Shown piece by piece: positions 1 to 8,884 of a stretch of 64,000 nucleotides of DNA. Below the pieces are notes generated by a model, which searched no databases, had not been told where the DNA came from, and saw only the letters and a list, made by a program, of their open reading frames with translations. Location of the stretch: contig NC_092460.1 in assembly GCF_047495875.1 (NCBI RefSeq), positions 186,001-250,000 of the forward strand. Direction: 5' to 3'. The stretch is from Pithys albifrons albifrons. Taxonomy: Eukaryota > Chordata > Aves > Passeriformes > Thamnophilidae. Every line of letters begins with the position of its first letter. Position 1 is the stretch's first letter. A program made the position numbers and the translations under genes.

Positions 1-1489
1 TTCCTGCACGAGCCCTTGTCCCAGCCCTGCCACACACACACAAGAAGCAACAGGCACACAGGGGCTGCTTTCACAATTCCTGACCCAAACCCTTGCCTTT
101 CCTGCCCAAAGCTGAGGGAAATCTGACAGAGTATTAACAAATCAGCTTTGCTGACAGCAGTCAGCGCTCCACTCCTTCGGACGTTGCAAAACTTTGTAGG
201 GAACAGACCCAAATTCTAAAGTGCAGTCTCACTCTCTAACAGATTTTGTTAGAGAGAGAGTGAGCCGTGACTCATAGAACAGGAAAAAAAGACTGCACAA
301 GGAATAACAGAAGGTTTCTCAGAAGAACTCAAGTTCTTCTTTCCCTCATCATGCCGGGACTGCAGGACCCAGCATTTAAAAGACCCTAGCATTTAAAAGA
401 CAATACAATTGTTACTGATTCTTAAACCTCTGCAACGTGGTTATTTCCCAGAGAACTGAACCAGCACTAAGCTACTCCCACATCCCTGCAGTGCTTTGGG
501 GAGTAGCAAGATGATGTCCCACTTGTGCTTGGAAAAATTCAAGAGAAGGAAAAGTCAGTTCCCTTCTCTCTCTCTGATCCATAAACAAAGCAGTCCTGTA
601 GGACAACGCAGGCTATTCACAGGAGGCCTGATTTAACAGGGATAACAATGGAAACAAACAAAGCCCCCCAAAACAGGAAGGTAAAATCATGCTGCTTTTC
701 TAACAGGAGCACAAAAAACTCATTCAAGCCTGAAAGGAAATTACAAACCACAAGAAAAAGAACCAAAAGAAACGCTCTGCCTTGATACAACTCTCTGATC
801 GTTCCAAAGGAAATTCTCCACAGATCATAAGCAATTACCAATCATTTCACCATAAGGACTTGGGTTTCTGTTCAGGTGCTGGATGTGTCCATTGAGGGTT
901 CAGGGGTACCGTGGGGTAGTTTAGGGCTGATCCTGCTGAGAGAATGCAGTCTGATAGCCTGGAGTATCCTCTCTGCCAGTGAAGTGCTCCTTGTCAGGGG
1001 TTGTGTCATGCCATCCTCAGGCAGCTCAAACAAGCCAAGGAGGGAGGGCCTGCAGCAAAGGAATCCTGGGGGGAGAGGGGAGGGGAACAGTGAACAGGTG
1101 AGGACAGCCTGTGCTTCACAAGAACGCTCAGATTACCTGGAACCCCTTTGCAGGGACTTGCTTAACTCCTGGCACCGTCCCTGTCCCAGGGAAGCTGCAC
1201 TAGGACTGTGGGTCTGGATCCTCTCCAGGCACAATGCAGCTGCTCATATTAACAGCATCAGCAATGCCCTCATTTTTTAGCAGCTCAAATTGCTGTGATA
1301 CAAACCCAAGAATAGCAATTCTTTTCCAGATTACAGCTTTTCTCTAAGTACATTCAAAAAGAGTTCTAGTCCTGGATCCGGTTACTGTCATTCAGTTCAG
1401 GCTACCTGAGCCCCCAGACTGCTGGACTGCCTTTCAATCTCCAGAGCTTTCCCCCAGATTCCACTTTCAGGCTCAGACACTACAGCCTG

Positions 1490-1848
1490 TCAGGTTGTGA
1501 GTATTCTCAGGCCTCCTGACTATGACAGTTACAAGTCAAAAGTGGGCCCAGCTTTCCAGAAGGAATGCAAGCTGACAGTAGCCTAATTCCCTTCAGTGGA
1601 GCTCTACTCAGCCAAATCCAGGCTCAAACACATCTCAAACCAGCTCTGCCATTTGCTTTGAAAACACACTTCCCTTTGTGCAGTGAAGGATGAAAAGGTA
1701 TGAAAAGCCTCAAGCTGAGTCTCACCACAACAGTGGGCCTGAAGAAATGCCAAAGGAGTTTATTGGAGGGGCCTATTCTGGTGAAAGCTCCTACTTTCCA
1801 GACCTCCAACAGCATCACCAGCAGACCCTGAAGAAGTGTGGCACCTAC
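1490..1848 (-). pseudogene. Possible eroded continuation of the CSE1L-like 3' coding region
   Basis: Eight bases beyond the exon F donor the minus strand reads TLLQGLLVMLLE, similar to the exportin-2 start of the next exon (PLLQ, then LIGLFE). Farther on, short stretches resemble later parts of the same exon: SQL-AF-like bases near 1715 and LSACIPSGK near 1560, compared with LSTACPGR. No continuous frame survives. If it is real, an intron has shrunk or been lost here. The equivalent sequence lies at 13029-13387 in cassette 2. Confidence 0.4.
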
Positions 1849-1993
1849 CACAGCTTGGGGTACTCAGTGTCCATCACGGGAGGACATTCTGTTAATGTCT
1901 TGGTGATGCCAACAGCACGGATCTGCTTTTCAACTTGTCCCAGACTCTTTCTGGATTTCAGGAATCATCATTTTCTGCAAAACCATTCCAAAC
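1849..1993 (-). pseudogene. CSE1L-like: CSE1L-like exon F, cassette 1 (frameshift)
   Basis: This is 145 bases, one more than the 144 predicted from exportin-2. The acceptor reads ACTAACAG and the donor GTAGGT splits the tryptophan codon as expected. It reads FGMVLQKMMIPEIQK, then SG, then after a 1-nt insertion VEKQIRAVGIT, KTLTECPPVMD and TEYPKLW. The frameshift falls where the parent reads SGNVEKK. Confidence 0.9.
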
Positions 1994-2411
1994 CTGTTAG
2001 TGTGACATTTAGAGAAAATGTCTTAGAATGATTTATCACCCTATGGTGACCAAAGAAAAGGAGAAACCACACAAAGCACCAGGAAACAGAGAACACAAGA
2101 CAATTTGTTTCTTAACAATTGCTGCCCTCTTACATAGACGTTTGCACATACAAACTTGTTACAAAGGATAAAAACCAGAGACAGCAATGATTCCCTTTTA
2201 TGACCCGCTCAGGAGATCAGTAACTTGAACTATCAGTGAGGAACTGTGGGCAGAAAATCAGAAATGAACCCCAAAAGGAGAGGCACCCGGGCAGTCAGAT
2301 TAGCGCCAAACCTCCTTTGCCATTTCAGCCAGAGAGACAACTCTTTCCTGCTTCAAAGGCAAAAACTGCACAGCAGCCTGAAATACAACCCAAGCCAACA
2401 GAACACACTCC

Positions 2412-2494
2412 CTTTGGCTGTATGCTGCCAAGTATTTCCTGCAGAGCTCATGCCCCATTTCCTGTGCCATACTGGTTAATGAAGACGAGAAAGC
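2412..2494 (-). pseudogene. CSE1L-like: CSE1L-like exon E, cassette 1 (stop codon, splice sites lost)
   Basis: This is 83 bases completing the serine codon of exon D. It reads FLVFINQYGTGNGA, a TGA stop, then ALQEILGSIQPK, against exportin-2 FLVFINLYCIKYGAL then ALQEIFDGIQPK. A pyrimidine-rich tract precedes it, but the acceptor dinucleotide reads TT instead of AG. The bases after the PK codons (GGAGTG) no longer form a GT donor. It could not be spliced or translated through. Confidence 0.85.
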
Positions 2495-3322
2495 AACGAG
2501 AAAAAGGATGAAGTAAAACTCCAGATGAAAACAAGAGAATTGCTTTAGAGTCAGCAGCAAAATGCATTCTAAGAAGGAGACAGAAAGGGCAGCCTTCATA
2601 AATGTTCCCTTTTACTGAAGGGCATTAACTTGCTGCTCCAAAGTTTGCCTAAAAACTGCTCATCTTCTCGGGCACCACAACACTGAAACGTGGAACGCTG
2701 GAAGCACCACTTCCATTTGGTTGGTGGAACACCATTGGAAGAACCCTGTAATTCTTGCTCCTCTACAGGAGGCATCAAGCAGATTTTAAAGGATTAATAA
2801 CAGACCTTGTGTGATCTGTGTAGAGATAACATCACGAATTTCATCAGCATGGCCATCTGCCTGGGGATGATTTCAACAATGTGTCACAGCTTTGACAGAG
2901 GAACGTAAACCCTTCCTCAGAACTTTATTCCCATGAAGGCCAAAATGACACAAAAGCATGGAATGTTTCCCAGCATGAACACAAACTGCAGAGAGCAGTG
3001 GTCAGAATGGCTGTGCTGTGTGACAGGGCAAGTGTGTTGCTATTAGCTGGAGATTAAATGGAGACACTTTCAGACAAGTAACGACATCACACACACCAGG
3101 AAAGGAGGAGAACTACACAAGTCCTTTAGTTCCATTCCCTCAGTGTTCATGGAGTGTCACCTGCTGTGGCCACTGCCCTTTATGTCCCCTTGACTCCAGA
3201 GCATTTGGAGCAAGTCCCTGGAGCCACCAGAGTCCCACCCATGTACAGGATGCCTGATCTGTGCAACTGCACACTCTGAACCACTCGTGTCACACTGGAG
3301 CTTTTCAGAGCAAGGAACTTAC

Positions 3323-3408
3323 TTTTGATAAGTTTTGTTGGTTTGGAACTTGGAAGTCTTTGGAATAGCAGAATGAAGACCTGTTTCCTGTACCAGTCAA
3401 CTGATTCA
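3323..3408 (-). pseudogene. CSE1L-like: CSE1L-like exon D, cassette 1 (open)
   Basis: This is an 86-base exon with acceptor TTTCCAG and donor GTAAGT. Its first base completes the proline codon left by exon C, and it ends with one base of the next codon, so the phases join correctly. It reads ESVDWYRKQVFILLFQRL then PSSKPTKLIK, matching ESVDQYRKQIFILLFQRL then QNSKTTKFIK in exportin-2. A 210-base intron separates it from exon C. Confidence 0.92.
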
Positions 3409-3618
3409 CTGGAAATTTAAAAGAACAGTTATTCAGTTCACAGTGGGCTTTGACTGGTGCTGTCACTTTACAGAAAACACAGAGAAAGTTGTTCCCATCT
3501 CTTTAACTGATAAATGTGACATTTTTGCTCCTGAAGTGTTAACCTTTGGCATGACTGCACACTGCAGAACCAAAGCCCACAGAAGTCAGTTTTGAATGCA
3601 ATTTGAGCTCATACTCAC

Positions 3619-3716
3619 GGGGGCATATGCTCCATGATGCTGTTTAGCAGGTCAAAGCCTTGGGGACCACTGGCTTTCAAGGCAATCAGCTTCAGGAATC
3701 CCCCCAACACTCCAGG
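3619..3716 (-). pseudogene. CSE1L-like: CSE1L-like exon C, cassette 1 (open)
   Basis: This is a 98-base exon with intact splice sites: acceptor CTTTCCTTGCAG and donor GTGAGT. It begins in phase 0 and ends after two bases of a proline codon. It reads PGVLGGFLKLIALK followed by ASGPQGFDLLNSIMEHMPP, matching the exportin-2 segment that contains PGLLGVFQKLIASK and LLNSIIEHMPP. This is the best preserved exon by splice structure. Confidence 0.9.
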
Positions 3717-3883
3717 CTGCAAGGAAAGCAAACATGAAGCTCTAGGCAACTGTTCTTCCTAAGTGGCCCAGCAGAAAGTTGGCTCTGACCATCGAAGACA
3801 CACACCAGTGCAAAAGCATCCCTAACCTAAACCAGGATTCTGATCCTGCAGTGCAGGACAAGGAAGACACGTTGTGGCTCCTT

Positions 3884-4514
3884 CTCACTCACTCACTCAC
3901 TCACTCACTCACTCACTCACAAGACACGTTGTGGCTCCTTCTCACTCACTCACTCCCTCACTCACTCCCTCACTCACTCACTCCCTCACTCACTCCACTC
4001 ACTCCACTCACTCATTCACTCTCTCACTCACTCACCCACTCCACTCACTCCCTCACTCCCTCACTCCCTCACTCACTCACCCACTCCACTCACTCCCTCA
4101 CTCCACTCACTCCCTCACTCACTCCCTCACTCACTCACTCACTCCACTCACTCCCTCACTCACTCCCTCACTCACTCCCTCACTCCACTCACTCCCTCAC
4201 TCACTCCCTCACTCACTCACTCACTCCACTCACTCCCTCACTCCCTCACTCCCTCACTCACTCCCTCACTCACTCACTCCACTCACTCACTCCACTCACT
4301 CACTCACTCCACTCACTCCCTCACTCACTCCCTCACTCACTCCACTCACTCACTCACTCCACTCACTCCACTCCCTCACTCACTCACTCACTCACTCCAC
4401 TCACTCCCTCACTCACTCCCTCACTCACTCCACTCACTCCCTCACTCCCTCACTCCCTCACTCACTCCACTCACTCCCTCACTCCCTCACTCACTCCACT
4501 CACTCACTCACTCA
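3884..4514. repeat. (ACTC)n microsatellite in intron B-C, cassette 1
   Basis: About 630 bases of ACTC units mixed with CCTC and CCACTC variants, strongly strand-asymmetric (no G). A short flanking stretch beginning AAGACACGTTGTGG occurs both just before the array and again inside it near 3920, so the array has duplicated part of its own flank. The long Thr-His-Ser-Leu open frames across it are artefacts. Confidence 0.97.
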
Positions 4515-4795
4515 TTCTCCTCAAGCCTGTTCTGAACAGAAGCCCTGAGAGTTCTGCTGGTCCACATGTTCCACAGGAAGCAAACAAGGTAAGAAAATTC
4601 TGGGAAACTGCCACTTGCCAAAACCAAGTGCAGGAATTTTCCATCTCGGCTGACAAAAGCACAGGAGCCCAGGATTCACCTCACCCCCAGGACGGGAAAG
4701 CACCCACCGAGCTGCACGCAGAGTATTTGTCCGTGCATGGAGCGCCACTGAGGCCCAGCCCAGCCCAGCCCCTGCCCCGCGGCCCCGGCACTCAC

Positions 4796-4949
4796 GATCT
4801 TGGCGGCGGCGCTGCGGGCGATGGTGCCGGCGCCGCGCTCCAGGAACGCCTCTGCAGCAGCCGCACCGGCGGCGGGATGTTCCCCGCGCGCTCCCGCGGC
4901 ACCGGCTGCGGCAGGTGCGGGAAAACAGCGCCATGAACGAACACGGGAT
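4796..4949 (-). pseudogene. CSE1L-like: CSE1L-like exon B, cassette 1 (two frameshifts)
   Basis: The exon is 154 bases and ends at a canonical GTGAGT donor (plus strand 4790-4795). Three frames are needed to read it: IPCSFMAL, then FPHLPQPVPRERAGNIPP through VRLLQ, then AFLERGAGTIARSAAAKI. The parental exportin-2 has these blocks contiguous (IPSSYMALFPHL through AADKI in mammals). The shifts are an extra TT after the MAL codons and an extra AG after the LLQ codons, together +4 relative to the expected 150 bases. Sequence identity with cassette 2 stops at the isoleucine codon that opens the exon, and no AG acceptor lies there, so the 5' side is a rearrangement breakpoint or a lost acceptor. 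Confidence 0.88.
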
Positions 4950-4991
4950 GTGGCATCGAGCAGGAGAGGCAGCACTGGCGACAGCGCTTCG

Positions 4992-5161
4992 TACTCCGCG
5001 CATGCGCCGCAGCGACAGCGCTCTGTACTCCGCGCGTGCGCAGTGTGGACGGCGCGCTGTACTCCGCGCATGAGCAGTACCGACAGCGCTCCGTACTCCG
5101 CGCTTGCGCAGTACCGCCGAAGCTCTCTAATCCGCACGTGCGCAGTAGCGATGCAGATACC
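4992..5161. repeat. 34-bp tandem repeat carrying NRF1-like motifs
   Basis: Five units start at 4992, 5026, 5060, 5094 and 5128, spaced exactly 34 bases. Each contains CCGCGCATGCGC-like or CCGCGCGTGCGCAG-like sequence, close to the palindromic NRF1 recognition consensus (GCGCATGCGC). CpG density is high. It lies just upstream, in gene orientation, of the truncated CSE1L-like exon B. A shorter relative with two such motifs is at 16294-16345 upstream of the other copy. It could be a relic or an active CpG promoter, or simply a GC-rich minisatellite. Confidence 0.8.
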
Positions 5162-5275
5162 GCTGCCCAAACGCCGGTTCGAATCCCGCCCTCGCCGGCC
5201 CTTCAGCTGCGCTGCCCCGCCTGGCGGACATGTCCAAGAACTGCATCGTAGTCCAGCCCCCACCACCTCCAATGC

Positions 5276-6063
5276 CCGCCGGGGGTCCCCAAGGAGGGGC
5301 GTGACGAGGTGCGACACCTCGGTCGCCGGGGGTCCGCAAGCCGGGGTTGCCGAGGGCCGACACCTCGGGCGCCGAGAGTCATCGGGTTGAGGTTGCGGCG
5401 GGGCGACACCTCGGGCGCCGGGACTCCCCAGGGGGGAGTTTGCCGAGGGGCGACTCCTCCGGCGCCGCGGGTCCCCAAAGGGGGCTTGCCGAGGGGCGAC
5501 AACTCCGGTTCCGGGGTTCTCCAAGCGGGGGTTACCGAGGGGCGACACCTCGGGCGCCGGGGCTCCCCAAGGGGGGATTGCCGAGGGACGACAGTTTTGG
5601 GCACCGGGGGTCCCCAAGGGGGGTTCCCGGAGGGACGACATTTTGGGCACCGGGGGTCCCCAAGGGGGTTCCCCGAGGGACGACATTTTGGGCACCGGGG
5701 GTCCCCAAGGGGGTTCCCGGAGGGACGACATTTTGGGCACCGGGGGTCCCCAAGGGGGTTCCCGGAGGGACGACATTTTGGGCACCGGGGGTCCCCAAGG
5801 GGGTTCCCGGAGGGACGACATTTTGGGCACCGGGGGTCCCCAAGGGGGGTTCCCGACGGACGACATTTTGGGCACCGGGGGTCCCCAAGGGGGTTCCCCG
5901 ACGGACGACATTTTGGGCACCGGGGGTCCCCAAGGGGGTTCTCCGAGGGACGACATTTTGGGCACCGGGGGTCCCCAAGGGGGGTTCCCGAGGGACGACA
6001 TTTCGGGCACCGGGGGTCCCCAAGGGGGTTCCCCGAGGGACGACATTTTGGGCACCGGGGATC
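5276..6063. repeat. 45-bp GC-rich minisatellite
   Basis: There are about 17 units. From about 5590 the units are regular, with the CGACATTTTGGGCACC core recurring every 45 bases (5636, 5681, 5726, 5771, 5816, 5861, 5906 and on). Units before 5590 are more diverged and read CGACACCTCGGGCGCC, suggesting older repeats at that edge. Because 45 is divisible by three and stops are absent, several frames stay open on both strands. Those open frames are not genes. Confidence 0.97.
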
Positions 6064-7316
6064 TCTGTGGGGGTCTCTGGGGTGTCTCTGGAGCATCTCT
6101 GGTGGTCTCTGGGGTTCTCTGGAGGTCTCTGTGGGATCTATGGGGGTCTCTGGTGGATCTATGAGGGGTTCCTGTGGGTCCCTGGGGTCCTCTGGGGGTC
6201 CCAAGGTGGGTCCCTGGGGGTCTCGGAGGGGTTTCTCGTGATCTCTGGAGGGGTCTCTGGAGGTCCCTGGGGAGCATCTCGTGATCTCTGGGCGGTCTAT
6301 GGGGGTCCCTGAGGGTCTCTGGGGGTCTCTGGGAGTCTCTGGGGGTGTCTGAGGGTCCCTGGGGGGTCTCTGGGAGTCTCTGGGGGTGTCTGGGGATTTC
6401 TAGGGGGTCCGAGGGGATCCCCAGGGGAGTTCTTTGGGGGTCACAGGGGGGTCTCTGGTGGATCTTTGAGGGGTTCCTGTGGGTCCCTGGGGGATCTCTG
6501 AGAGTCTCTGGGGGTCTCTGTGAGTCTCTGGGGGTGCCTGAGGGTCCCTGGGGGGTCTCTGGGAGTCTCTGGGGGTCCCTGTGGGTCTCTGGGGGTCCCT
6601 GGGGGTCCCTGGAGGGGTCTGGGGGTCTCTGGGGATCTCTGGGGGTCTCTGGGGGCATCTGAGGGTCCCTGGCGGGTGTCTGGGGGTCTCTGGGGGGTCC
6701 CTGGGGGGTCTCGGCGTGTGTCTGGGAGTTCCTGGAGGTCTCTGAGAGTCTCTGGGGGGTCCCTGGGGGTCCCTGCGGGTCTCTGCGGGTGTCTGGGGGT
6801 CCCTGGAGGGGTCTGGGGGTCTCTGGGGATCTCTGGGGGCATCTGAGGGTTCCTGGCGGGTGTCTGGGAGTCTCTGGGGGTCCCTGAGGGGTCTCTGCGG
6901 TTCCCTGAGGGGTCTCTGGGAGTTTCTGGGGGCCCCTGGGAGTCTCTGGGGGTGTCTGGGGGTCTGCGGGGGTCCTTGGGCGGTCCCTGGTGATCTATGG
7001 GGAGTCTCTGGGGGGTCCCTGGGGAGTCCCAGTGGGCTCTCTGGGGGTCCTTGGGGGGTCTCTGAGAGTCTCTGGGGGTCTCTGGGGGGTCCCTGGGGGT
7101 CCGTGCGGGCGTCTGGGAGTCCCTTGGGGGTGTCGGGGGGGGGTCTATGGGGGTCCCTGGGGTGTCTGGGGGTCTCTGACAGTCTCTGGGGGAAACTGGG
7201 GGTTCTCTGGGAGATCTCTGTAGCTTCCTGGGGGACCCTGGGGGTCCCTGGGAGTGTCTGGGAATCTCTGGGGGTCCCTGGGGGGTCCCTGGGTGGGTCT
7301 CTGGGTGTCTCTGGGG
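6064..7316. repeat. 10-bp G-rich minisatellite
   Basis: About 1.25 kb of degenerate GTCTCTGGGG / GTCCCTGGGG units with a 10-base period. The plus strand is very G-rich with many GGGG and GGGGG runs. It sits inside what appears to be a single 45-bp array, since 45-bp-type units resume at 7317. Quadruplex or R-loop formation is plausible. Confidence 0.95.
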
Positions 7317-7494
7317 GTCCCCAAGGAGGTTGTCCATGGGGCGACACCTCGGGCGCCGGGGTTCCCCCAGGGGGTGTTGCCGAGGGGCGACACCTCGGGC
7401 GCTGGGGCTCCTCGAAGGGGGGGTTCCCGAGGGACGACATTTCGGGCACCCGGGGTCCCCAAGGGAGGTTCCCGAGGGCCGACATTGCTGGGCT
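7317..7494. repeat. 45-bp minisatellite remnant (right part)
   Basis: About four diverged 45-bp-type units (GCGACACCTCGGGCGCC and CGACATTTCGGGCACC), ending at the CCGACATTGCTGGG unit. This unit also occurs at 17274 after the other cassette, so this edge belongs to the duplicated part. Confidence 0.9.
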
Positions 7495-8105
7495 GTGGGC
7501 AATGGGGGTCCCTGAGTTCCCCAGGCACGCCCTGACCACTCTTACCTCTCCTTACCTCCCTGTGACTCCTCTGAGACCCACAATCCACTGTGAGACCCCC
7601 CTCATTTCTCTCTGACTTCTCCTGGATCGCTTTGGACCCTCCTGAACTCCCCTGGACCCCCCTGAATCCCCCTTGGACTTTCCTCAACTCTCTTGGACCA
7701 CCTTGCACCCCCCCCCAGCCCCCCTTGACACTCTCAAAAACCTTGGACCCTCTTGAATCACACTTGGACTCCCCTGGACCCCTCCAAACCCCCTGAAGCC
7801 CCCTGGACCCCTCTCAAACCTGCCTGGGACCCCTTGGACCCTCCTTAGACCCTTCTGGACCCCTTCGAACCTTTCTGGACACCTCTGAGACTCCCCTGGA
7901 CACTCCTGGACCCCCCCCAAAACCCCCTGGACCCTCCGAATCTCTCCTGGACCCCCTTGGACCCCTCTGAAACCCCCTTCCACTCCCTTAAAACCCCCTG
8001 GACCCTCCTGAACATTCCTGGACCACCCTGAATCCTCCTAGGGCACCCATGGACCACCCCCTCATACCCCCAGGGAAAACCCCTGGACCCTCCTGGACCA
8101 ACTTG
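7440..8105. repeat. Second duplicated block (matches 17227-17925)
   Basis: The end of the 45-bp array, a short GC-balanced spacer (CCTGACCACTCTTACCT) and the following C-rich block are repeated at 17227-17925 with high similarity. The large duplication therefore reaches beyond exon B, but with different minisatellites inserted between 4949 and 7440 and between 16257 and 17227. Confidence 0.85.
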
Positions 8106-8190
8106 AACTCTCCTGGACCCCCCAAAACACTTTGGACCCCTCTGGACCCGCCTGGGCCCTCTCGGACTTCCCTGGACGTCCCATGTCCCC
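7618..8190. repeat. C-rich CTGGACCCC minisatellite
   Basis: Degenerate units built on CCTGGACCCCC and CCTTGGACC with a roughly 10-20 base period. The C-rich plus strand contrasts with the G-rich plus strand of the block at 6064-7316. The open frames across it are periodicity artefacts. Confidence 0.93.
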
Positions 8191-8420
8191 TGCATGTCCC
8201 CCCATATCCTTCCCATGTCCCCAATGTTCCCCCCATGTTTCCTCCATGTCCCCTGCGTCCCCCATGTCCACCCCATCTCCCTCATGTCCTCCCCATGTCC
8301 CCTCGATGTACCCTCCTGTCCCCCTGATGTCCTCCCATGTCCCCCTGATGTCCCCCCATGTCCTCCGCGTGTCCTCCCCCCATGTCCTCCCCTTGTCCCC
8401 CCATGTCCCCCCAATGTATG
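8190..8420. repeat. CATGTCCCCC minisatellite
   Basis: Tandem CATGTCCCCC / CATGTCCTCC units of about 10-12 bases. Only two units of this type remain at the end of the second block (18003-18026). Confidence 0.92.
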
Positions 8421-8884
8421 TCACTCCATGGCCTCCCAAGACACGCAGCTGCCAGCACAGGACACACACAAATCCCTCCGAAATTCTGGAACACGACATT
8501 CCTCTGCAGGGCTGAAAACAAGACGGGGAGGCTTTTTTCCTTTCCGTAGGTGGACTAATGCCCCAAAAACCAGGGAGCTGGGACAGTGGCTGCTCCCTGC
8601 ACTCTGCTGCACTTTCCACAGCTCCTTCGTTGACTTCCTGGTGGATTTGTGCATCCTCTGAAGGTGGCACTTCTCTGCAAAGCAACTCAGCAAATCCCTT
8701 CAGTTTGATTTGTTTCCAGATTTTTCTCCCTAGCACCACAGAGCTCAAAAAGGAAATCAGAAAACCAGGAAAAAAACCCAAAGAACAAAAAATCGCACCG
8801 TGCCAACCCCCAGCTCCTCCCACAAAGCTCAAGGGGTCCCGTGTGTGTCCCCGCCACCTCCAGCTGGCCACCAGGCCCCCAGAG
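8421..8884. other. Unclassified spacer
   Basis: Non-repetitive, moderately AT-rich sequence between the C-rich minisatellite and the third cassette copy. Short open frames exist on both strands, but no domain or splice structure is recognisable. Confidence 0.6.

Larger units (their letters stand above)
1..4949. repeat. Segmental duplication, cassette 1
   Basis: This segment matches 11529-16257 almost base for base; I see roughly one difference per 100 or more bases. The offset drifts from 11528 to 11539, 11537 and 11538 through small indels, for example 11 bases present only in cassette 2 near 12380. The similarity runs past the left edge, so the true left boundary is outside the window. It stops sharply at 4949. 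The cassette carries five CSE1L-like exons on the minus strand and an ACTC microsatellite in the intron between the first two. The high identity indicates recent duplication or continuing gene conversion. Confidence 0.95.
1849..4949 (-). pseudogene. CSE1L-like: CSE1L-like (exportin-2) unprocessed partial pseudogene, cassette 1
   Basis: Five minus-strand exons at 4949-4796, 3716-3619, 3408-3323, 2494-2412 and 1993-1849 translate in order to the C-terminal HEAT-repeat part of exportin-2, the RanGTP-dependent receptor that returns importin-alpha to the cytoplasm. Matching segments include GNIPPPVRLLQ, AFLERG, LLNSIMEHMPP, ESVDWYRKQ, FILLFQRL, ALQEI, IQPK, FGMVLQK, IPEIQK, AVGIT and LTECPP. Introns are retained, so this is a duplicated rather than a retrotransposed copy. 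Two dinucleotide insertions, an in-frame TGA, a 1-nt insertion and lost splice sites disable it. Everything N-terminal to this point, about two thirds of the roughly 970-residue protein, is absent. Identification rests on remembered family sequence, but the number of ordered matches and the exact exon lengths make it strong. Confidence 0.9.

Noticed and set aside
617..841. 74-codon hydrophobic minus-strand frame, repeated at 12145-12369
   Set aside because: Short, unrecognised, and preserved only because the whole cassette is recently duplicated.
1190..1320. Minus-strand frame reading LLKNEGIADAVNM and ending PGEDPDPQS, present in three copies
   Set aside because: Looks protein-like, but it lies where the 3' UTR of the CSE1L-like gene is expected. 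It matches no family I know and its conservation is explained by recent duplication or conversion.
3779..4936. 385- and 224-codon Thr-His-Ser-Leu frames
   Set aside because: These are translations of the ACTC microsatellite; no gene structure.
5176..5186. GGTTCGAATCC, identical to a tRNA T-loop / pol III B box
   Set aside because: No acceptor-stem partner, anticodon arm or convincing A box upstream. The T-stem has a mismatch. At most a relic or chance match.
5203..7539. Long proline/arginine-rich and glycine-rich open frames (up to 660 codons) on both strands
   Set aside because: They coincide exactly with the 45-bp and 10-bp minisatellites, whose periodicity removes stops in several frames on both strands at once.
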